Below the pieces are notes generated by a model. It was not told the origin of the DNA. It saw nothing but the letters and a program-made list of their open reading frames with translations, and searched no databases. Below, piece by piece: positions 36,201 through 44,518 of a stretch of 64,000 nucleotides of DNA. This stretch comes from Vogesella indigofera (GTDB taxonomy: Bacteria; Pseudomonadota; Gammaproteobacteria; Burkholderiales; Chromobacteriaceae): NCBI RefSeq assembly GCF_003633895.1, contig NZ_RBID01000015.1, positions 248,001 to 312,000 on the forward strand, read 5' to 3'. Every line of letters starts with the position of its first letter. Position 1 is the first letter of the stretch. The position numbers and the translations under genes are program-made.

Positions 36201-36887
36201 ATGGATCAACTTGCTTCGCTGCTGAGCCTCTCGTGGCCGGCGCTGCTCGACGGACTGTGGATCTCGCTGCAGTTGCTGCTGTTCTCCTGTGTCCTCGGCT
36301 TCGCGCTGGCGGTGCCGCTGGCGGTGGCCCGCACCTCGCCGCGGCGCTGGATCGCGCTGCCCTGCCGACTGTTCATGTCCGCCTTCCGCGGCACGCCGCT
36401 GCTGGTGCAGATCTTCATCCTCTACTACGGCCTGGCGCAGTTCGAGTGGGTGCGTGATTCCGTGCTGTGGCTGCTGCTCGACGACGCCTTCTCATGTGCG
36501 CTCTTGGCGCTGACACTGAACCTGGCGGCGTACATGGCGGAAGACATCCGCGGCGGCATTCTCGGCGTGCCGGCCGGCGAAAAGGAGGCGGCCACCGCCT
36601 TCGGCATGAGCCGGCTGATGGTCACCTGGTACATCGTGGTGCCGCGTGCCATCGGCATCGTCGCGCCGACGCTGGGCAACGAGATCGTGCTACAGCTGAA
36701 ATCCACCGCGCTGGCCAGCACCATCACCGTGCTCGACCTCACCGGCGTGGCGCGACGGCTGTCGATCGAGGCCTACACCACCGACGCGCTGCTGCTGGCC
36801 GGCCTGCTCTATATCGTCATCGCCGCCGTGCTGTCGCTGCTGATCAAGTACGGCGAGGCGCGCCTGAACCTACACCAACCGCACTGA
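36201..36887 (+). CDS. amino-acid ABC transporter permease (HisM/ArtM type)
   Basis: Second permease subunit, 228 residues, with the family helices (LWISLQLLLFSCVLGFALAVPLA) and the coupling loop GEKEAATAFGMSRLMVTWYIVVPRAIGIVAP. It pairs with the preceding permease to form the membrane channel. The start at 36201 (MDQLASLLSLSW) follows AAAGGA; an ATG five codons earlier is less likely. The PLP-enzyme gene follows 35 bases later, so import and breakdown appear to be one transcription unit. Confidence 0.93.
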   Translation: MDQLASLLSLSWPALLDGLWISLQLLLFSCVLGFALAVPLAVARTSPRRWIALPCRLFMSAFRGTPLLVQIFILYYGLAQFEWVRDSVLWLLLDDAFSCALLALTLNLAAYMAEDIRGGILGVPAGEKEAATAFGMSRLMVTWYIVVPRAIGIVAPTLGNEIVLQLKSTALASTITVLDLTGVARRLSIEAYTTDALLLAGLLYIVIAAVLSLLIKYGEARLNLHQPH

Positions 36888-36922
36888 CCGTGTCCGCGCG
36901 CAACCAACCCAGCGAGAACAAT

Positions 36923-38092
36923 ATGGACTATCAACTGGAAACCATGGTGATTCATGCCGATGCCGACGTCACCGACGAAAAGGGCGTCGCGCCGGCCATC
37001 CACTACTCGGCGGTGTTCAAGGCCGAGGACAGCGCCGAATTCATCGCGATGTCCAGCGAACCACAGCACCCGCGCAACTACACCCGCTACGGCAACCCGG
37101 TGCACGAACGGGTGAAAACCGTGATGGCGCAACTGGAGGGCACCGAGACGGCACTGGTCACCGCCTCCGGCATGGGCGCCATCGCCACCACGGTGCTGGC
37201 GCTGGTCAAGGCCGGCGACCACGTCATCGGCCAGCGTCGGCACTACATGAGCACCAGCAAGCTGCTGGACGACATGCTGCCGCGCTTCGGCATCGAGGTG
37301 ACGCTGGTAGAACAGGAAGACGCCGCCGCCTTCGAAGCGGCGATCCGCCCCAACACCCGGCTGATCCTGCTGGAAAGCCCGGTCAACCCGGTGCTGATGC
37401 TGACCGACCTCGCCGCCATCACCCGCGTGGCCCGCGCACACGGCATCCTGACCATGGCCGACAACACCTTCTCCTCGCCGATCAACCAGCGCCCGCACGC
37501 GCTGGGCGTGGACATCGTGGTGCACAGCGCCACCAAATACCTGGGCGGCCACCACGACATGAGCGGCGGCGTGATCTGCACCAGCAAGACGCTGGCCGAG
37601 GAAATCTGGCACACCCACATCACGCTGGGTTCGGTGCTGTCGCCGATGGACGCCTGGCTGCTGCTGCGCGGCCTGCGCACGCTGCCGATGCGCGTCGAGC
37701 GCATCAACGCCAATGCACTGGCGCTGGCCCGCTTCCTGGAGCAGCAGCCGCAGGTCGAGCGCGTGTACTACCCGGGGCTGGAGAGCCACCCGCAGCACGA
37801 GCTGGCGCGCACGCAGATGCAGGGCTACGGCGGCGTGGTGGCGTTTGGCGTGCGCGGCGGCTACGCCGAGGCCGAGCGCTTCGTCGCCGCGCTGCAGATC
37901 CCGCACAACGCCGGCAACCTCGGCGGCGTCGACTCGCTGGCCATCCACACCGCCGCGATGTGGGCCGGCACCATGAGCCCGGCGCAAATGCAGGCGGCCG
38001 ACATCCCGCTCAACTTCGTCCGCTACTCGGTCGGCATCGAGAATGTCGAAGACCTGAAGCGCGACGTACTGCAGGCGCTTGCCACACTGTGA
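36923..38092 (+). CDS. PLP-dependent gamma-lyase-like enzyme (Cys/Met metabolism family)
   Basis: Fold type I PLP enzyme of 389 residues in the cystathionine gamma-synthase/methionine gamma-lyase family. The PLP lysine is Lys205 in HSATKYLGGHHDMSGG; the cofactor aspartate is Asp180 in MADNTFSSP; the family motif YTRYGNP lies at 53-59. The active-site segment is unusual: where relatives have YGGT or, in methionine gamma-lyase, YGCT, this protein has Tyr108-Met109-Ser110-Thr111. The methionine gamma-lyase cysteine is therefore absent and the substrate should differ. Context (transporter, homoserine dehydrogenase, aldehyde dehydrogenase) suggests a substrate whose gamma-elimination or replacement gives homoserine, such as canavanine or another O-substituted homoserine. 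This is an inference. Confidence 0.88.
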   Translation: MDYQLETMVIHADADVTDEKGVAPAIHYSAVFKAEDSAEFIAMSSEPQHPRNYTRYGNPVHERVKTVMAQLEGTETALVTASGMGAIATTVLALVKAGDHVIGQRRHYMSTSKLLDDMLPRFGIEVTLVEQEDAAAFEAAIRPNTRLILLESPVNPVLMLTDLAAITRVARAHGILTMADNTFSSPINQRPHALGVDIVVHSATKYLGGHHDMSGGVICTSKTLAEEIWHTHITLGSVLSPMDAWLLLRGLRTLPMRVERINANALALARFLEQQPQVERVYYPGLESHPQHELARTQMQGYGGVVAFGVRGGYAEAERFVAALQIPHNAGNLGGVDSLAIHTAAMWAGTMSPAQMQAADIPLNFVRYSVGIENVEDLKRDVLQALATL

Positions 38093-38136
38093 CCCCTAGC
38101 GGGCGGCGCCGCCGCCCGTTCCGGAGCTGACCGACC

Positions 38137-38574
38137 ATGAAACTCGACGCCATCGACCAGCACATCCTCGACGAGCTGACGGCCGACGCCCGCATTCCGC
38201 TGGCGACGCTGGCCACCCGGCTGGGCCTGTCGCGGCAATCGGTGCGGCAACGCATCGACCGCCTGGAAGGGCAAAAGGTGATCAGCGGCTACACCATCCG
38301 CCGCGCCAGCAACAGCAACGCGCACGCGGTACGCGCGGTGATGCTGGTATACCGCAAGGACCGCATGCGCGGCGCCGATGTCACCAGCGTACTCTCCAAA
38401 ATCCCGGAAGTGGTGGACTGCGCCATCCTCAGCGGCGAGATCGACCTGATGGTGCGGCTGGAGGCCGACTCCCACGAGCGCATCAACGAGATCTGGAGCC
38501 AGATCAGCACCCTCGCCGGCGTGCAAAACATCAACACCTGCTTCGTGCTGTCAACCCTGGTGCAGCGGGCGTGA
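38137..38574 (+). CDS. Lrp/AsnC-family transcriptional regulator
   Basis: Second Lrp/AsnC regulator of the cluster, 145 residues. The helix-turn-helix is ADARIPLATLATRLGLSRQSVRQRIDRLEGQKVISGYT; the ligand domain ends with INTCFVLSTLVQRA. It follows the PLP-enzyme gene by 44 bases in the same direction and closes the cluster. It is a different subtype from the regulator at 30686, so the two may respond to different amino acids (for example the imported compound and a product). Confidence 0.92.
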   Translation: MKLDAIDQHILDELTADARIPLATLATRLGLSRQSVRQRIDRLEGQKVISGYTIRRASNSNAHAVRAVMLVYRKDRMRGADVTSVLSKIPEVVDCAILSGEIDLMVRLEADSHERINEIWSQISTLAGVQNINTCFVLSTLVQRA

Positions 38575-38695
38575 GACGGTCGCGTTCGCGTGAGTGATGC
38601 GCGGCGGCAGCTCGGAGCGGCAAGGTTGGCCGCAACCGCCAGCCGCGCGGCCGCGTGCAGGTGATGCCAGCCAGCCGGCGTGTGACCTTCACGGC

Positions 38696-40432
38696 TCAGG
38701 CATCCGCACACTGCAATACCCGCGCCACCCGATCCAGCGGCAGCGCCTCTTCTCGCCACTGCTCTGGCGTGACGGCGATCATCAGCGCGCCAACGCTGCG
38801 GTCGCTCAAGAGCGCCAGGCAGCGCTGGTACAGGCTGTCGCAGGCCAGGTGATGACGCTGCCCGGTGGCGTCCTCGCTGTGCTGTGCGGTGGTGAAGTAG
38901 CACGCCACACCGGCACGCTGCAGCTCGTCGCGGCGTTGCCGTGCCGCCGCCTCGGCCATGGCGCCGCCGACGAACAGCTCGACCGGGATACGCCCCCCTG
39001 TCGGGAACAGCTGCTGCATCAGCCGCGGCATCGCGTCGCGCGAACTCTGGCTGGCACCCAGCGCCGGCGCGGCATTGATCTCGTTGATGATGGCGCCGTT
39101 GGCATGCCAGGGCTGGCCGATGTCAGGCGTGATCATGTCGATGCCGGCCACCTCCAGGCCAAACAGCGCCGCCGCACGCAGCGCCAGCGCCAGATTGTCC
39201 GGGTGGGCGGCGGCCAGCATGTCTTCGTCGCGGCCGCCATCGGCCGACGATTCGATCGCGCGCAACGCGATCCACGCCCCCGCCGCCGGCACCGACGCCA
39301 GCTGCAGTCCCGCCTCGCGCAGGCAGGCACGGGTGTCGTCATCGGCCCGCAACGGCGGCGCGCGTCGCCACGGCGGCAGGGCCAGCTGCTGCAAGTTGGC
39401 CGCATCGATCAGCGCCTGGATGCTGCGCACACCATCGCCTTGCACCGCCACCGGCAGGCGCTTGACCACATACATCACCCGGCCGCCGACCACCAGAATG
39501 CGATGGCAGACGCCGGGGGCCTGCTGCTCCAGCAGCAGCGGCCAGCCAAAATGCGCGGCCTTGTCCAGCGCCAGCTGCAGCTGCGAGCGGTTGCCGATCC
39601 CGGTGCTGACACCTTCGCCACGATCGCGCGCCAGCGGTTTCACCACCAGCGGCCAGCCCAGCTCCTGCGCCGCGGCGCTGGCCTGTTCGCCGTTGCCCAC
39701 CAGCCGCTGCACAGCCGTGGGCAGCCCCGCCTGCCGCAACCACTGCGCGGCCAGCTGCTTGTTGCCCGCCGCGCGGATGCCGATCGAGGAATCGCTATCC
39801 AGCCGGCTGGTGAAGGCGTGCCGCAGATGCACGCCCCAGCCCAGCTGGAACACGCCGTTGCCCTCGTGCCGCCACGGGATGCCGGCGTTGGCCGCAGCCT
39901 GCAGCAGTGCCATGCCCGACGGCGCGGCGATGGCGTGCGGCAGCAGCCGCGGCAGGGTGTCCTGCACCAGCGACTGAAAAAACGCCGCCACCGGATCACC
40001 GCCTGCAGCCTGCCATGCCACCGCCTGCAGCCAGCGGACACAGCAGTCACAGGCCTGCAGTAGCAGCGCGGCCGGTACGCCATCCAGTTGCGCAAAGGCG
40101 ATGTCGCACTGCCAGCTCGCCGCCCCATCCTGCGGCGGCGTGATGGCCAGCACCTTGCCGTCGGCCAGCAGCGGTATGCCGCAGGCGCGCAACAGTGCCG
40201 GCGTGGCGACGGCTATGCGCCAGGCAAGGCGCTGCAGCTGCGCCTCGACCGGATCATGCGCTGCATCCGGCAGTGCTGGCTCGACCAACGGCTGCTCCAG
40301 CCAGGCGTGCAGCCAGCCATCCAGCAATGGCCAGTCCATGTCAGCCGGCAGCGGGCCAAGGCGGATGCTCAACACCTGCTGTGGCTGCCGGATCGTGCCG
40401 TCAGCAAGGGAGGGCAAGGTCGTCATCGTCAT
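38696..40432 (-). CDS. ATP-grasp ligase related to cyanophycin synthetase, without Mur-ligase domain (second of pair)
   Basis: Protein of 578 residues. The middle (about residues 215-450) is an ATP-grasp domain of the cyanophycin synthetase/glutathione synthetase kind: NKQLAAQWLRQAGLPT, GWPLVVKPLARDRGEGVSTGI (Lys and Gly-rich loop), LLEQQAPGVCHRILVVGG, and the metal-binding end GAIINEINAAPAL. Such domains join a carboxylate to an amine with ATP. The N-terminal 200 residues resemble the CphA N-domain; the Mur-ligase half of CphA is missing and replaced by about 110 residues (GGRIPVELFVGGAMAEAAARQ). Its start lies two bases behind the stop of its paralogue, with GAGGAG as ribosome site. Substrates are unknown. 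Confidence 0.85.
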   Translation of the reverse strand: MTMTTLPSLADGTIRQPQQVLSIRLGPLPADMDWPLLDGWLHAWLEQPLVEPALPDAAHDPVEAQLQRLAWRIAVATPALLRACGIPLLADGKVLAITPPQDGAASWQCDIAFAQLDGVPAALLLQACDCCVRWLQAVAWQAAGGDPVAAFFQSLVQDTLPRLLPHAIAAPSGMALLQAAANAGIPWRHEGNGVFQLGWGVHLRHAFTSRLDSDSSIGIRAAGNKQLAAQWLRQAGLPTAVQRLVGNGEQASAAAQELGWPLVVKPLARDRGEGVSTGIGNRSQLQLALDKAAHFGWPLLLEQQAPGVCHRILVVGGRVMYVVKRLPVAVQGDGVRSIQALIDAANLQQLALPPWRRAPPLRADDDTRACLREAGLQLASVPAAGAWIALRAIESSADGGRDEDMLAAAHPDNLALALRAAALFGLEVAGIDMITPDIGQPWHANGAIINEINAAPALGASQSSRDAMPRLMQQLFPTGGRIPVELFVGGAMAEAAARQRRDELQRAGVACYFTTAQHSEDATGQRHHLACDSLYQRCLALLSDRSVGALMIAVTPEQWREEALPLDRVARVLQCADA

Positions 40433-40434
40433 CG

Positions 40435-42249
40435 CTACTCCTCTTCAGCGGGTGGCAGGTACGCTTGCAGCAGCGCCAGCCATTGCCCGGCATCTACCGG
40501 CGCTTGGTCGCTCGGGGTCTCGGCCACCACCTCCAGCCGCGAAATGCGATCGAGGGGCAGTCCGGCCGCCAGCCAGTGGCCAGTGCTCACCAGCAGCACG
40601 GCCTGCACCCGCGGCTCCAGCAACAGCGCCTGCAGCCGGTGATCCGCGTCTCCCGTCATCGCCAGCGGCTGGCCGTGCGCATCGAGACAGAACTCATCGC
40701 TACAGATAAAGCAGCTGACGCCCTGCGCCGCCCACGCTGCCTGCCGCTGGCGTGCCGTTGCCAGTGCGGCCGCGGCGCCGATATAGACCTCGACCGGGAT
40801 GCGGCCGCCAACGGGCCACAGTTGCCGCAGCATGGCGGGCAGATAGCGCCTGTATAGCGTGCCGGCGCCCAGCTGCGGCGCATGATTGACCTCGTTGATC
40901 ACCGCGCCGTTTTCATGCCACGGGCGCCGGATATCAGGCGAAATGATGTCCACCCCGGCCATCGCCAGCCCCAGCCGGCGGGCGGCACGACAGGCCAGCG
41001 CGATGTTGTCCGGATGTACCAGCCGGGTCACATCCTCATCCTGCGCACCGTCGATATTGCTGGGGATGTCGCGCAGGAAGAGCGGCGTGCCGGCGGGCGG
41101 GATGCTGTGCCAGTCATGGCCCTGCCGGGCGAGGCAAGCGGTCGCGACCTGATCCTGCGGCAGCGGTGGCAGGCGCCACCACAGCATCTCCTCCTGTCGC
41201 CGGCGGTTCTCCGCAGCCAGACAGTGTGCGAGATCATGGCGGCCATCGGCGACCAGCGCAGCCGGCCGGCGGCGCATCACGAACAGCAGCTCGCCATCCA
41301 CCACCTGCAGGTGATGGGTGTCGCCGGCGACCTGGCGCTCGACAATCACCTCGCCGGCCACGGCGGCCGCCAGCCGAAAGGCCAGGCGGGCGGCGGTCTC
41401 GTCCGCCACGCCGACGCTCACCCCCTGCCCGCCCTCGCCACTGGCCGGCTTGAACACCAGCGGTGTCGCCATTTCGCGCCATGCCAGTACCGCATCGGCC
41501 TCCGTCGCCAACAGCCGCTGCTTCGGCACTGGCATGCCGGCACTGGCCAGCCAGCGCCGGGTCAGCACCTTGTTGCCGCTGACCTGGATGCCGAGCATCG
41601 AATCCGTCGCCAGCCCGCCCTGCTGCAGCCGTCGAGCATGACCGCCCCAGCCGATCTGGTAGCAGCCCTGCCCCAGATGCTGCCACGGCAGTTTGGCCGC
41701 CGCGGCAGCGGCCAGCAGCGACAAGGTGGTGTCGTCGGTCGGATTGTGCCGGCACAACGGCCCGATCAGCGTCGCCTCCAGTTGCCGGTACAACACTTCA
41801 CTCGCGGCAAAGTGGCCGGGGTTGGCGAGATAGCCGCTCAGCACGATGGCGGCGGCTTCGTAACAGCGTGTGACATCCGCCGCCGGGAAATAGGCCACGT
41901 GCGCAATCGCCGCCTCCACCTGCCAGCCATCAGCCACCGCCGGCAGCAGCCGCGTGATCACCCCCGGCGTGAATACCGGGATGCGTGCCAGCCGCTGCAG
42001 CTGTGCGGCCAACTGCAGCACGCGCCAGGCCCACTGCGCCACGCACTGTTCGCCAGCAGTCCACAGTGGGTCCACGGCAACGGGCGTGAGCGCTAGCCGG
42101 AATGTCGCCGCCAGCCAGACGTCGGCCGCCTGCCAGTCGGCGTCTGGCGCCAGCGCCGCAGAGCGGAAGCGTAGGGTCTGAACCGGCTGGGACAGCCCGT
42201 AGCGGTAAACCGGCGAACGGGCAGGCTGCAACTCGAGTATGTAGGTCAT
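40435..42249 (-). CDS. ATP-grasp ligase related to cyanophycin synthetase, without Mur-ligase domain (first of pair)
   Basis: Paralogue of the following gene with the same layout, 604 residues from the start chosen. Its ATP-grasp motifs are NKVLTRRWLASAGMPVPKQRL, PLVFKPASGEGGQGVSVGV, VIVERQVAGDTHHLQVVDGELL and NGAVINEVNHAPQLGAG. The C-terminal 110 residues match those of the partner (GGRIPVEVYIGAAAALATARQRQ). The start is uncertain: ATG 42261 lies inside the T run of the upstream terminator, and ATG 42249 four codons on lacks a clear ribosome site too. Two such ligases side by side suggest successive additions to one peptide-like product. The gene set may belong with the oxygenase-like gene at 44.5 kb. 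Confidence 0.82.
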   Translation of the reverse strand: MTYILELQPARSPVYRYGLSQPVQTLRFRSAALAPDADWQAADVWLAATFRLALTPVAVDPLWTAGEQCVAQWAWRVLQLAAQLQRLARIPVFTPGVITRLLPAVADGWQVEAAIAHVAYFPAADVTRCYEAAAIVLSGYLANPGHFAASEVLYRQLEATLIGPLCRHNPTDDTTLSLLAAAAAAKLPWQHLGQGCYQIGWGGHARRLQQGGLATDSMLGIQVSGNKVLTRRWLASAGMPVPKQRLLATEADAVLAWREMATPLVFKPASGEGGQGVSVGVADETAARLAFRLAAAVAGEVIVERQVAGDTHHLQVVDGELLFVMRRRPAALVADGRHDLAHCLAAENRRRQEEMLWWRLPPLPQDQVATACLARQGHDWHSIPPAGTPLFLRDIPSNIDGAQDEDVTRLVHPDNIALACRAARRLGLAMAGVDIISPDIRRPWHENGAVINEVNHAPQLGAGTLYRRYLPAMLRQLWPVGGRIPVEVYIGAAAALATARQRQAAWAAQGVSCFICSDEFCLDAHGQPLAMTGDADHRLQALLLEPRVQAVLLVSTGHWLAAGLPLDRISRLEVVAETPSDQAPVDAGQWLALLQAYLPPAEEE

Positions 42250-42254
42250 GAAAA

Positions 42255-42292
42255 AAAGCATAAAAAATGGCAGTGGCGCGCGCCACTGCCAT
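42255..42292 (-). terminator. strong terminator behind the autotransporter, overlapping the ATP-grasp gene start
   Basis: A perfect 26-base palindrome (42267-42292, ATGGCAGTGGCGC and its complement) is followed on the minus strand by TTTTTTATGCTTTTTTTC. The second T run contains the possible ATG at 42261 of the ATP-grasp gene. Transcripts from the autotransporter should mostly end here, so the ligase genes need readthrough or a promoter inside the autotransporter gene. Confidence 0.85.
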
Positions 42293-42315
42293 GGTCAGTC
42301 ATAAAACCGGCTGGC

Positions 42316-44274
42316 TTAGAACATCCAGCGCAGTTTGACCGACACCGTCTGGTTCAGGAAGTCGGTCTTGTACAGCGCATCGTAACGGCCGGTGATTTCC
42401 ATGCCGCTGGCGGTTTTGTGGCTCAGGCCGAAACCGCCACGCACCTGCCACGGGCTGGGTTTCGCACCGTAGGTGACAAATGCCGCATTGGGCGCACCGG
42501 CAAAGGCCGACACGATGGACGAGCGCTCGTTGAGGGTATCGTAACCGACGCCGAGGTTGGCCTGCAGCTGGGTGCCGTTGCCGAGATCCTTGTTCAGTTT
42601 GCCTTCCAGCGCCAGTACCAGTGCATCCGACTTACGGCTTTGCACCTGCAGGTTCAGTGCGCCGGCACCGGTTTCGCTATAGGCCTGATCCTTGATCCAG
42701 GTGTAGTCGGCACGCAGCGACGGAATGACCGTGGTACTGCTATCCAGCGCATAGCTGCGACCGATACCCAGGCCGGCATGCGCGGTGAAGCTGTCATAGT
42801 CGGAAGCGGCCGTGGACTGGGTGAACGCGATCCGGCGCTCGCCCTGCGAGTTGCCCTGGCCAACGTCCACCTGGAAATTCAGGTTGGTGCGCTCGTCCAG
42901 GCTGTAGCTGCCGTAGCCGACCAGCTGATAGACATCCACTTCGCTGCTCTGCTTCGCGACCGTGGACTTGCCGTCGATATCGATATTGGCATAGGCCAGC
43001 GCGCCACCCAGACGCAGCTGCGGCGACAAGGCACCGTCGACCCCGAGCGTCAGACCACGGGTGCGCGCATCATAGCCGGCCACGCCGTCACGGTTTTCCT
43101 GCTCCGCCCAGGAGCCGAACGGTTTTACCCACACATAACGGTCGCTGAACGCCTGGTCACCGGCCGACAGGCCGGTACTGCCTTCGATACGTGCCTGCAC
43201 GATCTGGTTGACGCTGGACAGCGCATCCTGCGTCGCGGCGATGGAAGCACCGGTATGCAGCGGCAGGGTCTGCGACACCGCGTCGGACACTTCCTGTGCC
43301 GTAGCCAGCTGGCCCAGCGCATCGACCACTTCTTGCAGACCGGTGGCACCGGAGTCCAGCACCTGTGCCGCGCCCAGCCCCGGGGTATTGCTGTTGTCAC
43401 GCGCCGCCTGCTCCACCGTCAGTGCGCGCACGGCATCGATGTACAGGGTGTTGGAGAGCACCCGCTGCTCGAAGTTGAACAGCGCACTGTTGTCGGTGAT
43501 CTGCGAGAAGGTGCCATTGAAGGTATTCGTCGCGTGGATGATGCCGAAGGAGTTGAGGCCGGAACTCAGGCTCAGGCCGCTGTTGGCCTTCACGTCCACA
43601 TCCAGCGTACCGTTCAGGTTAACGTTGGCCGCCTGCAGGTAGCTGTAGCTGCCCTCGTCACTGGTGGAGACAATGGCGACCCGCAGCGTGGCACCGGACT
43701 CCTGGCTGAAGGTGCCACTCAGCTGCGCTGAGCCGGTGCTACCGCTATTGCGCAGGTCGTCCCTGTCGGCATTAGTCTTGAGTGTCACCACGCCGCTGCC
43801 AGCATTGGTCAGGTTGGTGGCGACGATGGAGCCGGCGATCTGGCCCTCGTTAAAGATATTGACGCTCTGTCCCGGGCTGCCTGCCCGGTTCACCGCATAG
43901 TTCTGCCCCACCATCACGCCGCTGCTGTTGTTGTTGATCTGGGTGCTGTAAGTACCTGAGGTATCCTGCACATAAATCGCAGTATTGCCGGTGATGCGGC
44001 CACTGTTGTCAATAGAGGTAGAAAACTCGTTGCCAGTGCTGACCGTAACGGCAGTGCTGCCGCTCACATCGATCTTACCGGCAGAGCTAACGGTCAGGTT
44101 GCTACACACCGTCGCCGCCGTGGTTGTCTCGGTGGTGACGGAGGTAGCGCAGCCGACCGCTTGCGCCGAACCGGCGGCCAATGCAAAACAGGCGGCGGCG
44201 GTGGCCAGCACCAGCGGTTTTTGCTTGCTGGCAGGTTGGCCGCAGGCAGGACGGGCAGAGAATGGGGTGGGCAT
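42316..44274 (-). CDS. autotransporter outer-membrane beta-barrel protein
   Basis: Type Va autotransporter of 652 residues. The signal region covers the first 40 residues (LVLATAAACFALAAGSAQA). A short passenger of about 330 residues is rich in Asn, Ser, Thr and Gly with beta-helix-like repeats (IDNSGRITGNTAIYVQDTSG; SVNIFNEGQIAGS). The C-terminal barrel of about 270 residues begins RYVWVKPFGSWAEQENRDGVAGYDARTRGLTLGVD and ends in the usual aromatic residue (KLRWMF). No protease or catalytic motif is seen in the passenger, so adhesion or surface structure is more likely. The start at 44274 has AGGAA upstream. It ends in a strong terminator. Confidence 0.92.
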   Translation of the reverse strand: MPTPFSARPACGQPASKQKPLVLATAAACFALAAGSAQAVGCATSVTTETTTAATVCSNLTVSSAGKIDVSGSTAVTVSTGNEFSTSIDNSGRITGNTAIYVQDTSGTYSTQINNNSSGVMVGQNYAVNRAGSPGQSVNIFNEGQIAGSIVATNLTNAGSGVVTLKTNADRDDLRNSGSTGSAQLSGTFSQESGATLRVAIVSTSDEGSYSYLQAANVNLNGTLDVDVKANSGLSLSSGLNSFGIIHATNTFNGTFSQITDNSALFNFEQRVLSNTLYIDAVRALTVEQAARDNSNTPGLGAAQVLDSGATGLQEVVDALGQLATAQEVSDAVSQTLPLHTGASIAATQDALSSVNQIVQARIEGSTGLSAGDQAFSDRYVWVKPFGSWAEQENRDGVAGYDARTRGLTLGVDGALSPQLRLGGALAYANIDIDGKSTVAKQSSEVDVYQLVGYGSYSLDERTNLNFQVDVGQGNSQGERRIAFTQSTAASDYDSFTAHAGLGIGRSYALDSSTTVIPSLRADYTWIKDQAYSETGAGALNLQVQSRKSDALVLALEGKLNKDLGNGTQLQANLGVGYDTLNERSSIVSAFAGAPNAAFVTYGAKPSPWQVRGGFGLSHKTASGMEITGRYDALYKTDFLNQTVSVKLRWMF

Positions 44275-44518
44275 GGCTATTCCTAAGTCTGGTACAGGTG
44301 GCGACATTGTGATTACATAAAGACAACTTGAAAATAAAATGTCATAACATCGGGCAATTTATTATCCCTACTGTGGTTTTCCATACTCGAAAACAGGGAT
44401 GACAGCCCGCTAATACAGGCGTTTCGTCGCCAAGGCCACAAACTGTCTGCACATGACCACCACAGCAACACTGCCGGTATGCAGCGCACTTTATAAACAA
44501 ACTTTGAAAAATACCTCG
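44275..44518. promoter_or_regulatory. divergent promoter region between the autotransporter and the oxygenase-like gene
   Basis: About 240 bases with an A+T-rich centre (44315-44370). It must hold the promoters for both directions. I could not assign boxes with confidence. The plus-strand frame is open from 44453, so part of it may be coding if the earlier ATG is used. Confidence 0.4.

Noticed and set aside
36923-38092. Annotation as methionine gamma-lyase
   Set aside because: The cysteine of the YGCT segment that marks methionine gamma-lyases is absent (YMST), and the neighbouring genes fit a homoserine-forming reaction better.
38696-42261. Cyanophycin synthetase (cphA)
   Set aside because: The Mur-ligase half needed for cyanophycin synthesis is missing in both proteins, and no cyanophycinase gene is near.
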